DNA of 64,000 nt from Dryocosmus kuriphilus (lineage: Eukaryota; Arthropoda; Insecta; Hymenoptera; Cynipidae). The stretch spans positions 209,414,011 through 209,478,010 of the forward strand of contig CM076189.1 in NCBI GenBank assembly GCA_038277395.1, read 5' to 3'. Of this stretch, positions 1 to 11,440 are shown in pieces (within the stretch, counting starts at the first letter, position 1; the number at the start of each line of letters is the position of its first letter). The position numbers were made by a program, and so were the translations under genes. Below the pieces are notes generated by a model. It did not search any database. It was not told the origin of the DNA and worked only from the letters and a program-made list of their open reading frames with translations.

Positions 1-13
1 TGTCTGTCTGTTG

Positions 14-44
<31 letters not shown>

Positions 45-1122
45 TGTCGTCGTCGTGGTCGGAGTCTGTTCCCACGATAACTTTCGAAGGACTAATCGGA
101 TTGGAGTGCGCTTTGGTACACTTCTTTAAGAGGTAAAAAGAAAGGACAAGATCGTTAACCAGCGATTTTTGACCAACGGTTATGGTTTTATCCATCAAAA
201 ACGGTTTTCACAAAATCAAAAAATCCATTTTCCGGCTAAAGTATGAGAGATACAAAAAAATGTAACAAAGTAAAATTATTCATCTCAAAAAAATCTACAA
301 ATTTTGTCTTAACCGTTTTTTGATAAAATGAACGGTTTTTGATTTAATCAAGAAAACGCTATTAAAATTAAAAAACTCTGGTTTCCCGCCAAAATATTCA
401 AGATACAAAAACATGGCAAAGAACAAAGTTGTTCCATTTAAAAAGATCTACAAATTTTGTTTTAACTATTTTTTGATAAAATGCATGGTTTTTGTTTTAA
501 TCGATAAAACGTTATTAAAAATAAAAAATTTCAAATTTCCCGCCAAACTATGGAAGATAAGGAAAAATAATAATAAACAAAGTTGTTCGCCTCAAAAAGA
601 TCTACAAATTTGCTCTCTATCATTTTTTTGGAGCAGACGCGTAGTTTTTGAGTTATTCGTGAAATATGTTATGAAATATCAAGAAAACCACTTTTCAGCA
701 AAACTGTGCAAGATATGAGAAAATATTAACAAGCAGAATTGTTCATCTTGGAAAGAGCTACAAAATTTATTTATAAGACTCATCGTTTTACTTTTAAGAA
801 TCGAAATACTGTATTGTGAAAATTTGGAAAATCATTAAAAAACTTTACCAATCTACAATGTGTTTTAAAAAAATGGAATTATCGAGCGCGAAGCGCGAGT
901 GTCATGATGAGAATGTATTCCTCATAGAGCCTTAAGTAAAATAATTTCTTTTGTAATTTTTAATTTAAAGGTTTATACGATCCATAAACACCGAGCGCGA
1001 AGCCCGAGTGCCGTAAATAACGTAACGAGCGCGAAGCGCGCCCCGGGCGCGCTCATACTCCGCGCGAAGCGCGGCGCGCGTAGCGCGCGATGAGAATGTG
1101 CCCGCGCAGCGGGCAGATTTTT
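1..1122. repeat. Interspersed repeat family A, copy 1 (5' end outside window)
   Basis: The stretch opens with a (GTC)n microsatellite. It continues with four to five diverged tandem units of about 150 bp, each with a 'cgccaaaatat-caagatac', 'aaagttgttc' and 'aaaagatctacaaattt' core, and ends in GC-rich blocks built from GCGCGAAGCGCG before GATGAGAATGTGCCC. The same order of parts recurs at 38199-39245 and 59014-61348, which makes it one dispersed family. Other copies begin with ACATTCTCATC, the reverse complement of the 3' GATGAGAATGT, so short terminal inverted repeats are possible. No coding capacity is evident; the 101-residue frame at 413-718 lies wholly within the tandem units. The class of the element is not known to me. 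Confidence 0.8.
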
Positions 1123-1179
1123 GATCTTATGTTTGTATTTACCGTCGCGGGCTGTCTCACGAGAAACGGCCACTGATTG

Positions 1180-1330
1180 AAACAGTGAACCCTATTTCAT
1201 TGACTGATTTAGTACTTTTTCACTGTTTCCTAGTAACTGACTTTTAGCTATTTCAATCAGTGAAATTTCACTGAGAATCGGTGAAATTCCATTGATTCAA
1301 AACACGAAAAAAATGAGTCAGTGGAATTTT
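1180..1330. repeat. Cluster of TTTCACTGATT / AATCAGTGAAA motifs
   Basis: Imperfect copies of CACTGATT and its reverse complement occur every 15-30 bases. Similar clusters lie at 9430-9880, 10300-10720, 21690-22700, 48660-49080 and 61820-62190. No terminal repeats or coding sequence were found. Confidence 0.6.
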
Positions 1331-1597
1331 CCTTGACTGTACTCGATTTTTGGACAGGAAAAAAATGTTTAAATATTTCATTAACGTTTTATAAAATTTG
1401 AAATATTTTTTAGTGAAGAATTCTAAAATAGTACTTGAAACTTTCCTTGACTGTCAGAGCGGCTGAAAGTCAAGGAAATTTTCGAGTACTGTTTCATAAT
1501 TCTTCACTGAAAAATAATTCAAATTTTAAAAAACGTGAATGAAATATATAAAAATGTTTGTCCTATCCAAAAATCGAATACAGTCTGGAGTGTAAAT
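1328..1597. repeat. Foldback (hairpin) element of about 270 bp
   Basis: The left arm (about 1328-1455) and right arm (about 1462-1597) are near-perfect reverse complements. For example 'actcgatttttggacagg' on the left matches 'cctatccaaaaatcgaat' on the right, and 'cctTGACTGtcagagcgg' lies at the turn. Arms are over 120 bp with a tiny loop, as in foldback MITEs. It codes for nothing. Confidence 0.8.
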
Positions 1598-1724
1598 TTT
1601 AATATTTAATACAAAGCATGTTTAATGAATTAATAACTGAAAATGAGAAACTTGCCGGGTCTCAATTACATCAAATAAAGAGGTTTTAAGTGTTTTTGTA
1701 TATCATCATTTTCATTTAAAGAAT

Positions 1725-4140
1725 GTGATCCAAGAGAGTGCAAGGTATGTCGACTATTTTTACAGTTATTCAATTTTGCTTTACTTACTTCTACTTTTGA
1801 TTTCAGTGTCTTATTTAGGAATCATGAAAAAAATGTTATTCTTGCTAATTCTTATTAACTGCGTTATACGAGAAGCACAACATTTTTGGGACAATGCTCG
1901 AATTCCCAGCCGACAAGAGCAGCATTGTATTATAAAACTGAAAAGGTTGTATGAAACATGGCATGAATTAAAAAGAATTCACGTGAGGAGACCTAATTTA
2001 CAAAAAGAACAAAACTTTAATGATTCTGGAGATGATTTGTTCGACATTGCTCATGCTAATGCAATGAGAATGGTAAAGGTCCAAGAAGATAAAGATTTTC
2101 TTCCGTCACATAGAGAAAAAGGGAGGCGTGGATCTATAACCGAATCGGTCGAAGTCCCATGTGCTCAAATTAAAACATTAATAGTATCAAGAAAATAAAA
2201 ACTGTTAAATGATGAAAATGACCAATTGTCAATCCCTGGGATGCAACTAAACCTAAAAGACGTAAAATAATGACACCGAGGCTTGCAGAAACTTTAGACA
2301 GAATAAGGTTAACAGACAGATATTCGGTTCGCGTAATAGCAGCTACGGCGGAAATCTTAGGACATATGTAATTAACGTAATATTTGTGGAATAAATGATT
2401 ATGTTGCATAAATTACATTTTTTGAGACGGAAAGCTCGTAAAAATTTAATGTTTCTTCTGTATTCAGATGATATCAACTTAAGTCGATCAACAATACGGA
2501 GATCCCGACAGAAAGAGCATGAAAAGTTTACTGGAAGTTTAAAAGATAGCATGAAAGGAAACGGATACTTGCAAATTCATTGGGATGGAAAAATGCTTCT
2601 TGATCTTACTGGTAAAGCGAAGGTTGATCATTTGCCTGTTGTAATTTCTGCGTGCTGGAGAATGTCAACTTTCGCGTGTACCTAAATTACAAAGCAGCAC
2701 TGAAGAAGCTCAAGCTTCAGCTGTAGCTTCAGTAGTTGAAAGCTGGAATTTAACTGATCGTGTATTTCGACTTTGATTTATAACACTACCAGCTCTAATA
2801 CAGGCAGATTTAACGAAGCATGCGTTCTTTTATAACAAAAATTTGAAAAAAAAACTTACTGCACTTCGCATGTAAGCATCATGGTTAAGAAATTTAATTC
2901 AGCGAAGTGTTTTCAAAGAATGCTTGGGATGTACTTCAGGTCCAGATGTACCACTTTTCAAGAGATTTGCAACTTTTTGGAATAAAATTGAGATTTTTAA
3001 TATGACTCTTATTTAAATGATGAAAAAATGTCTATCTTGCTAATATTAGAAGCCGCGTCTACAATAAAATTTGCAAAAACCCAACTTGAAAGATAAAACT
3101 CATGCTAATGCAATGAGAATGATAAAGGTCCAAGAAGACCGACATGACCGTCATTCTTGTCATCTTTGCTATTCAAACATAATTCTTGGAGGAAAAGTAA
3201 ACAATTGTTTACTTTTTCTTCTAGAATTTAAAATTTAAATTAAATTTTTATTTTTATTTTAAATTTAAAAAAAAAATTGAAAGACGAAATATACCTCGTG
3301 AAAACTATTAAGAGTTTCTAAAGCTGAAGATGATTTTGCTTGGAAAAATTCCTCCACGTGGTGTGACATTTCGAGTTCCTGGGGTAATGCACCACGCAAG
3401 GTGCATGGCAAAAGCGATATATTCGATTAAAATATGGATATTTTGCAGGCAGTTTCACCTAAATTCTCGAGAAACCTAATGATCTACGGGAGGTATACAT
3501 TTTCATTGTCAAAGTTTACGTCAGAGTATGGTTCGAAGCACTTCTATCTATTTTTGCTCCAAAAAACGATTTGGATTTAATTCAAAAATTAGTAGAGTAT
3601 GGCAACAAACACAGTGCAATCTCTGAAGTTACCTGTCAAAAACTAAAAGACAATTTGTGATATTTGTCGCAAGAACTGGTTGCAACAACAGTCAGAAAAA
3701 AGCGTAATAAATGCGGCTCAGAAAAACCTTCGAAGAGGTATTCTAAAGAGAATCTTGAAACCTTAAAAAAATATGAAATTAAAGAGTTTGTCACCACAAC
3801 TACGTTAAACATATTTAACATCTTAAAAATAAAACCTAAATTTCTAGATGTAGATCCCGCACTCTAGAGGACTACAAAAATGCTTCATTCATTGTTAAAG
3901 AATTAAAAGTAGTGAATGACAATGCTGAACGTGCAGTTTCCCTCATTCACGAGAACACTCCTAGAAGCACAAAAGATGAATATTAATTGCCGTATTTGTT
4001 GCAAGTTGTTAAAGATCATAGGGAACAGTATCCCAACTGTAACAAAAATGCTCTTCCAAAAACTTATAAAGTTAGCAGTTAAAGTTCAACGTGAATCTAC
4101 TTTATATTCAATTTTATCTAATCGCAACCATTATTGAAAG
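1725..4140 (+). pseudogene. Decayed copy of a multicopy, mobile-type arthropod ORF family
   Basis: Several short frames in successive reading frames read as one broken protein. The order is a hydrophobic stretch and coiled segment at 1725-2198, 'LAETLDRIRLTDRYS' near 2280, 'IHWDGKMLLDLTGKAKVDHLP' (2574-2637), 'EAQASAVASVVESWNLTDRV' (about 2706-2765), 'VPLFKRFATFW' (about 2950), 'FRVPGVMHHARCMAKAIYS' (about 3370-3425), 'YLSQELVATT' (3661-3690) and 'VVNDNAERAVSLIHENTP' (about 3910-3965). This order matches, from memory, a high-copy family of uncharacterised proteins in arthropod genomes that behaves like a mobile element; I know no accepted name. Stops and frameshifts throughout make it non-functional. 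A segment near 2050-2095 is repeated at 3098-3146, and a palindromic insert lies at 3181-3236. Confidence 0.7.
3181..3236. repeat. Palindromic repeat P, copy 1
   Basis: It contains the perfect 20-bp palindrome AAGTAAACAATTGTTTACTT (3195-3214). About 55 bp around it match 5841-5898. It interrupts the pseudogene. Confidence 0.75.
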
Positions 4141-5840
4141 AAAAAGTTTAGAAGAAAGAAAACATAATTTTTTTAAAAATCATTAATGGTAAAAAGGGGA
4201 AAAATGTTTTTTAAGGGTATTATTCAGAAAAGGCAATTAAAAATTACGTTACAGTGTTTTAAGAGGTGAGTTTAGGTGAAGTTGAGGGTGAACTTGTTTA
4301 TAATATAAAATTTTAGCCTTTTTATTACTCACGCAATAGTTTTAGATCACCTCTGTAAAGCTTCTACGATTATTTTTAAAATTACAGGATATATTGAATT
4401 TAACGCTTTGGGATACTCTCCAAAAATCAGGAAATTCTTTTTCACCAAATGACATAAAATGAGGCGGTTAGACGTTAAAAAATCAAAAGAATAATTTTTT
4501 TGGACCACCCTAGTATGCATACTATAAATTGCTGTTAAAGTTTGACACTTTTTGATGTGTAAACATCTTTGAATATGGAGGGTAAATGTACCGATTTTTC
4601 TAAAAGTTAGCGTCAGCAAAGTAATAATAGTTTTGAGAAGTCGGTATAAGTATGTTTTCCTAAGGGTCTTACAAAAGTATATAATCTTCGACAAAGTATG
4701 TACTATAAGCGTGCGACACAGTCTGCGAAGTGGAATTTTTCGTGTGTGAGTGAGGTTCTTTGATCATCCACATAAGCCGCCACACGGCATTGACCGTCCG
4801 CTATATATGCACATGTATGGTGCACTGTCTTTGCTAGCTCACTCATTCATTAAATTTGTTGTAAGTATAATTAGGAGCACGCGAGAGCGAATACTGAATT
4901 ACTGAAGGCAACAAGTATTCCTAAAACAGGAACTTCCAGGAACACTTGTTAGACAATTTTTGTATGGAAACTGGGACTTTTTCCCACATAATATTTAGAA
5001 ATCATCAATCAAATTTTGCACATCGAATTTCTAATATTTCGAAAACAGAGTTGATGAATTTGGAGATGGACATTCCTGCAGAATCTATAGGGTCAGGAAT
5101 ATCCTGAGGAATTCAAATTTGTTCGTAAGCTTCGGATCACTTTGACTGATTTCTGTTTTCGCATTTCCAAATGGTTTTGCAGTCACTCCATTATCTTTCA
5201 CAGCCGCAGCGAATTCAAATTTAGCCGACGGCGAACAATAATATTGATTTCACCAAGGCGGAATTTTGCTCTTCTTGAGGTAAACATCCCGAGGCGCACG
5301 TGGCGCCAACATGTGCATTTTTCTTTTGTGATAGTTTTGTATAGGGATATGTGTTTCCTGAAGGCAGAAGTGCATGAAACAAAAAAGTATTCCTAGTTTT
5401 TATGAGAGACGAGTCACCCTAGTAGTGACAATTCTTAAATCCTAATTCCTCTTTGGGGAGCACCAAATCATGTTTCAATCTTTCAGTTTGCGAAAATCTT
5501 TCCGAATCCAAAGTTTCCTTTATAACTATAGTTATTCATGGCTAATTGTAAGAATTGTGCCTTATTAACCTGCCACTTATTTTCTTCATTCTACTACACA
5601 CATCTGTAACAGCTGTTCAAAACTTGTTCATTCGTGATCTTATCACTTTCTTATCATCTTATCATCTTTCTGCATCTGAACCTTTAAAGAAATAACACTT
5701 GACACCTATAAATAATTAAAAATATACTTGGGGTTTACTGATCCCAAGTTTTCAACTCTTCATTGCAATTGTTAAATACTTAAAACATTTTGACACTTTC
5801 GGATTTACCATGTGATATGATACATATCGAATTCATACAT
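4141..5840. other. Unassigned AT-rich intergenic stretch
   Basis: No gene recognised. Near 4740-4890 a somewhat GC-richer segment has a TATA-like 'ctatatatgcac' (about 4800), and 'gaattcaaattt' occurs twice (5108 and 5211). The open frame at 5142-5396 shows no family features. Confidence 0.4.
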
Positions 5841-5898
5841 AATTCATGGAGAAAAAGTAAACAATTGTTTACTTTTTCTTCTAGAATTTAAAATCTAA
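5841..5898. repeat. Palindromic repeat P, copy 2
   Basis: Same palindrome (5855-5874) and same flank ('cttctagaatttaaaat') as at 3181-3236. The two copies differ at only a few positions. Confidence 0.75.
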
Positions 5899-6573
5899 AG
5901 TGTATCCAAATTGAATTAGACATTGTAACAAGTCCTAAAGAAAGTAATAATCCATCTTTGATTCCTTGCAGCAATTTCTTTGGGTGGGATTTGAGAATGT
6001 TCTCCGTGACTGGGTGATAGGAGGGAATCACAATAAAATAATGATTCCGGTAATTCCTGAGGCCCAAACACTGTCGGGTACTTGAAAGGCTTAGATGGAA
6101 CTTCAGGTCGGGTGGGGTCGGGTGCAAGGGGCCCGACACATGTAGCCCGCCAGGAGGTGAGCCCCTCAAATGGGACCCCCAAGGGAGCCACAAGCTTCGG
6201 CACATTCTGCACCGTCACTGGCCACAGACGTCGAGACGCGTGGAGCGAATGATACAAGTGCGCCGGTATGTTCGATGTTACACCTTACGCATATTCTGAA
6301 AAATTCCAACATTACATTTTTTTCGTACGATCCTATCGCCTTGACCGCCATTCCTGTCATCTCTGCTACCATTGACATATCCTTAGATTTTTTTTTTCAC
6401 AAAACCGGGACTTTGATGCAGAATGTGTGGCAACTATCTCGCGTGCCGTATAAGGATAAGGACTTATATGATTTATGATTGAAGGAAGTAATTGCTCAAA
6501 TTGCGATAGTTATCAAATTTTGGTTTAATAGTTTCTAATAATGGCTGCGGAATTTTTCGATTTGTTTTTATTA
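5899..6573. other. GC-richer island with overlapping frames on both strands
   Basis: Bases 6050-6260 are clearly richer in G+C than the flanks and give overlapping open frames (minus 5916-6257 and 6166-6378, plus 6170-6478). None shows a motif I can name. A fragment of a transposable-element gene or exon is possible, but I cannot choose a frame. Confidence 0.3.
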
Positions 6574-7686
6574 GAGGAAGTATGCCTAAAACGGCCAGTG
6601 CGATAATATGGCCAATCGTTAATAACTCATTAGGAAAGCAAAATGAATAACGACTGTTAGTGCAGATATATTTATTAATTGAATTTACATTTCGAGCAGG
6701 TAATTTTAGGCATCAAATATGTAAAGTAAAATAATAAAACATTGTAAAAGTTTTAAAACTACTTGAATAAGCATTATTTATTGGACTTTAGGCATAATAT
6801 TAAGTATGTTACCTTCTATTATTTTTATTGTTGCTTATGGCCATTTATAGTTCACAAACTAAGCTGTTATGTCAGTATTTAATTCATGTCAAGTAGTAAA
6901 TATATTAATTTAAAATAAACAAAATATGCAATTATTGCACTTGTCTAAAACGGCCACTGGGTTGTGTGGAATGTATTATTTAATTTAATTATTATAATTG
7001 AATTCTCATGTTACAGTTTCACTTATGAAACTGCATAATATAAATACGCAAACACTATTTGAATATATTATAAATATTCGCGCCACATTCCTAACATATT
7101 GTCCGCTGCAGCAAACGATAAACTTTAAAGTTAAATGTTTAAGCTCAATTTCGTAAAAGTCAGAATTGTTATAATATTAAACCTTTTTCATTAATTCTCG
7201 TGAAATAAAATGACTTGAAGCGTCATTTTTATTCATCAGCTTAACAATAATATTTTTTTGTCTCAAAATGTAAATAAACCATTTATTTAACCTTCTTATA
7301 GCTGCATACGAATGAAAGCGTATTTTGCATTATTAGATAATATTTCTGACGCAAAAATGTTATTCTCATATACAAAACATCATCGGCAATTATTGAAAGA
7401 CATTTAATGACATTTAAGAAGAAAATTTATTAGACAATAAGTGTTTCAATTTCTTCAATTTAGGTGGTCATTGGTCATACGTGTAGCTAAGACGGCCTAA
7501 AACCTGGCCGTTTTTTTTTCGACATTTTATACTTATCTAACTGTTTTCTTTGTGAGTTTTAATGTTTGCGATGTTTAGCATACATAAAAGTATTGCTTGT
7601 AATAAAATGTATTGTCAGCTAAAATTTAGTATTTAAAAGTGATCTTATTTTCCATTCTAAACTGACCGTTTTACGCACACTTCCCC
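6574..7686. mobile_element. Non-autonomous TIR element, TA-flanked (about 1.1 kb)
   Basis: The ends are inverted repeats: left GAGGAAGTATGCCTAAAACGG, right (read inward) GGGGAAGTGTGCGTAAAACGG. Both are flanked by TA (6572-6573 and 7687-7688), as in a Tc1/mariner-type target duplication. The motif 'ctaaaacggcca' recurs inside (about 6950 and 7490). No transposase frame is present. The superfamily is inferred from the TA duplication only. Confidence 0.75.
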
Positions 7687-7688
7687 TA

Positions 7689-8808
7689 AGTCGTTATGGA
7701 AATAGGTTTGGATTTTTAAGATTGGATTGGAATGCAAAGAGATGAGATGTTGGGTAACGAAATTTTTTTTTATAATGAAAGAGTTAGGGTAAATTTCGAG
7801 GGTAGTTTTTATTCAAAATTAGATCAAAATTTATCTGATTGATTGAAACACTGATTGACGTTGAAAATTTTTGAAGTAATTGGAAATAATTATAAGCTTT
7901 ACAGTTTGACCATTTTGACAGGCCGTCGGACAAATAGAGTATATGGCGAGTAGCCGACGGTTCTATTTATTTTACGACATTATTTTATAATATATACAAT
8001 TTTTCTATTATGACAAACAAATATATTTTCTCTCGTTTTGACTTTATGTTATATTTATAAATGCGTTCCATGTAATTTGTTGATTTGAATGCAAAGAAAT
8101 ACGTTTTCATTATTGCGATTCTTGGATGAAGTTGATCCTACGACCATGTGCTTGAGGCATTTACCTTTGAAGCACGTGCCATAACAGTTGTCGATCATTT
8201 TTCGAGATCGACGAAAGATCGAGGAGAGTCGGCCTTTAGACGGACTAAAAATTCTTTCTATCTGGCTGCATATACACAATTACAAATGCATTTAATAAAT
8301 ATACAATAAATTTCATTGCACTAAAGTCATTGCACTTAGTTTATCATTCATAAATATGTTAAATTGGTAAATGAAAATAAAAGTAAAATTAATTGTTATA
8401 TTCTAATGCTCGATGAAACATTTGAAAAATTACATTAAAAATCAATTAAATTCCTTGCTGATTGTTTCAATAGACAACTTTTTCTTTGGATGTTCAGAAA
8501 CCGAGTAAGATAATATTTATTTAGAAAATTGTGAAGATTTGAGATATAATAACTTGAATTTAAGGTACTTTTGCTTAAAAATTACTTTTATAACTTGGAA
8601 ATGTGTACCACCACGTGGATCTCATTTTATCCACAAAAAAGTCCCATAATCTTCAGAAGGTTTATTGAGGAAGTGAGGAATTCCCTAGCAAAACTTTTAT
8701 ATAACATTAGGATCGGGTGATATAAAAAAGAGTCATTTCTACTATATCTATAACTGCTGACTTTATTTTTAAATATTCTTGTAGGTTATACTTCTTCAGT
8801 TATATATA

Positions 8809-8815
<7 letters not shown>
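7689..8815. other. Unassigned AT-rich stretch
   Basis: No gene or repeat recognised. The minus-strand frame at 8055-8279 (74 codons) has several cysteines but no recognisable family signature and no splice or promoter support. Confidence 0.4.

Positions 8816-8868
<53 letters not shown>
8816..8868. repeat. (TA)n microsatellite
   Basis: About 26 uninterrupted TA units; a shorter run lies at 8949-8964. Confidence 0.95.
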
Positions 8869-8871
<3 letters not shown>

Positions 8872-9429
8872 ATTATTAGTCTCGACCTTCAAAATTATAT
8901 TTGATGATGTGCTCCAGTCACTTGTAAACAGGTCAATTAGAAAATTTGTATATATATATATATACATTTAATAAATTTAGTTAAGAAATTCTGACTTGAG
9001 TGCCTATACGATTTAATATTTCCCTACCTTTATTCATCCGTTTTTCTTTCTTCTTGGGTGCGAGCTTGGGTGTTTAAAAGATTTAATTTTTAATGTGTCC
9101 CTGACGAGAGCGAGGAAAAAATGTCGAGGTCTTGGGGACTGAATTATGAGACGTGACAAAAAAACCTTTACTGCTGACCTACACAAACGACAAATTGCAT
9201 GAGATCTCCAAGAAAAGGAGAATGATTTATTAAAATTAGACCGAGGGTTATTGTTACGATCACTTTAATAGTTTTAAAAAAGTTTTTAAATATTTTTTTT
9301 TAGAGCGAAAGTTTATAGAAATAAAATTATGACGATATTGACGATCTATAATTTACTCTCTAAAGTAGGATCATTATTACTGACGCAATAGCTATAGAAA
9401 TAGGTCACAGGATAAAATTAGTAAGAACT

Positions 9430-9880
9430 TTAATGGCATAACGGTGAAATATCACTGATTGGTGGTACACATTTTACAGAAGTTTATCAGTGAAACTCTG
9501 AATTCACTGATTAGGTACTAATTGTATTAGTAGGATATAAGTATGAATTAGTATAACGTTACTAATTGTGTGAATATTTTACTGATAATCGAAGACTCTT
9601 GTCTACTATTTCAATCAATTAAATCTCACTGGTTTTATTTAAGGTAATTGATCCACAATTGGATCAATACTTTACAAAGAATTGAATTCAACGTTAAACA
9701 TTATCAATTATCGTAGCGCCAATATAATTAATGTACCCCTTAAATTCGAATTAGTAAAAATTCACTGATAAATCAGTAAATATACCTAAATATCAATTAT
9801 AAGTTTAACTATATTTGCAGTAGAAAGTATGTTACTGAAAGTTCAATGACGCTGATACTGAAACTAGAGAATTTTTTCTA
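9430..9880. repeat. Cluster of TTTCACTGATT / AATCAGTGAAA motifs
   Basis: Many diverged CACTGATT and ATCAGTGAA copies in both orientations, of the same kind as at 1180-1330. The cluster resumes at 10300-10720 on the far side of the hairpin at 9903-10312. Confidence 0.6.
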
Positions 9881-9902
9881 ATAAGAAATTAAATAACAAT
9901 TT

Positions 9903-10312
9903 TTATCCAAGATTCGCATTTTAGTCATTCTGATCAGTTATAACCAAGGATTTCGTTTGGTTATCTGCAAATTAGAAATCTGTCGAACCAACCCAATTGA
10001 CTAATTAATGATTAAATCTTAGAAAATGTTCCGTAGCTCATTTGGTAAAGCATTCGTCCAGCAAACGAAATCCTGAGTTCGGATCTCAGCGGAGTTTGAA
10101 AGGCGTTCTTTTCTTCCCAGAAAATTTTAGTTAATTTCTTATTTGAAAATAATGTCCAGCTTGCCGCAGAGACGTAAAAATATTTTCTAAGATTTAATTA
10201 GTCAGTCTGATTGGTACGGTAGATTTCTAATTTGCAGATGTTCAAACGGAATCTTCGGTTAGAACTAATCCGGATGACTAAAATGAGAACCATACAGATA
10301 AAAATTATAAAA
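9903..10312. repeat. Hairpin element with about 125-bp arms around a tRNA-like core
   Basis: The left arm (about 9905-10028) reads 'cattttagtcattctgatcag', 'atctgcaaattagaaatct' and 'gattaaatcttagaaaat'. The right arm (about 10181-10310) carries the reverse complements in mirrored order ('attttctaagatttaat', 'agatttctaatttgcagat', 'gatgactaaaatg'). The 150-bp loop holds the tRNA-like sequence at 10027-10097. The structure lies inside a CACTGATT cluster. Confidence 0.8.
10027..10097 (+). pseudogene. tRNA-like sequence (pseudo-tRNA or SINE head)
   Basis: A cloverleaf can be drawn. It has an acceptor of seven positions with one mismatch and two G-U pairs, a weak D arm (GCT/AGC), a perfect anticodon stem TTCGT/ACGAA around loop CCAGCAA, and a perfect T stem CTGAG/CTCAG around TTCGGAT. 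A box A-like TAGCTCATTTGG and box B-like AGTTCGGATCT are present. The loop would place anticodon AGC (Ala), but C replaces the invariant U33, so a functional tRNA is unlikely. No T-run terminator follows directly. Confidence 0.6.
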
Positions 10313-10720
10313 GTTTTTCTACTGCGAAATCAGTAAAAAGAACTATCTGTAATTTTAGTGGATTTTCACTAACTGAGGTAGGCAGAAATCTCTGAAAATT
10401 ATTCAGTCAGTGAGAAATGGATTACTGAATCAAAACGGTAAATGAGGCTTCTTCAGTCAAAATCAGTCTCTAAACTTTCATGAGTAAAATTTCACTAAGA
10501 ATCAATGCTTCTTTTTTCGCAATTTCAGTCAGTAATAATCTACAGAAAATCACAGAAAAATTCACTGAAACGCAGCCGCAATACCGCTGAAAAATTAGTC
10601 GAATTCACTGCATAACATACTGAATATTCAATCTAATTTACTGAATAATTACAGTAAATAGGCATTTCCAAAGAAGCACGAACATAAGACTGGAAAATTC
10701 AAATCAGTCCTCATGCATGC
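10300..10720. repeat. Cluster of TTTCACTGATT / AATCAGTGAAA motifs
   Basis: Continuation of the cluster at 9430-9880; diverged short copies in both orientations. Confidence 0.55.
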
Positions 10721-10804
10721 TAAATGAATAGCTCTATGGAGAAAACATAGTAGTTTATAAATCTAAAAATAATTTGGCCAAAAGAATTCTAAAAATCTAC
10801 TGGC

Positions 10805-11440
10805 AGTTTGATGTCAGATCTGGCCCAGATCTGGCGTCGTCTAGACCGTCTAGTCTTGAGTCTAATCTTGCCCAGATCTGTCGGTAGTTAGCCTTCCATA
10901 ACATACAAAATTCAGAGAGTCAATGAGACAAATTTTTCTTACAATTTTCGAAAAAATGTCAGGGTGTCTAAAATTACATTAAATAAGAAATTAGTACTAT
11001 AAAAATAATTTTTTTTCTTATTGTCTTGACAGTCTAATCTGGCACAGATCTGACGCTGGTCAGCTTTCCATAACATAAAAATTTTAAAGTTTAAATCAGA
11101 CAAAATTTTTTTCACCATATATAAAAATTGTCATAATTTATAAAATTGTCCAAAATAAGAAATTAACACTAAAAAAAATTATTTTTTTCTTATTGTCTTG
11201 ACAGTCTAGTCTGAACCAGATCTGGCGCTGGTAAGTCTTCCATTAATAAAAATTGTTAAGCGTCAAATTTTTTTTCACCATTTTCAAGAAATTGTTAGGG
11301 TGTCTAAAATTACACAAAATGAGATATTAAAACTACAAAAATAAATTTTTTTTTATTACTTTCATCTTGACAGTCTCGCCTGACTAGGACATGGCGCTGA
11401 TCAGCCTTCCAGAACATAAAAATTGTTAAGTTTCAATGAA
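10805..11440. repeat. Tandem array, unit about 170 bp (3.5 copies)
   Basis: Unit starts 'gtcttgacagtct' lie near 10850, 11024, 11192 and 11363. Each is followed by a 'ccagatctggcgctggt' block, 'cttccataacataaaaatt', a T-rich stretch with 'ttcaccat', and 'gtctaaaattacac-aaatgaga'. The copies are diverged, and the block before the first unit contains the palindrome CCAGATCTGG. Confidence 0.8.

Noticed and set aside
1..1180. Bacterial or symbiont origin of the GC-rich GCGCGAAGCGCG blocks
   Set aside because: The blocks recur within a dispersed repeat at three places in the window, joined to the same AT-rich units, and carry no gene.
5888..6378. Three overlapping open frames on the minus strand
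   Set aside because: G+C-driven open frames; none shows a motif, and the frames conflict with each other.
8055..8279. Cysteine-containing minus-strand frame, considered as a small secreted peptide
   Set aside because: No signal peptide, no family pattern and no splice or promoter support.
10027..10097. Functional tRNA-Ala gene
   Set aside because: C in place of U33, weak D stem, mismatched acceptor and no terminator directly downstream.
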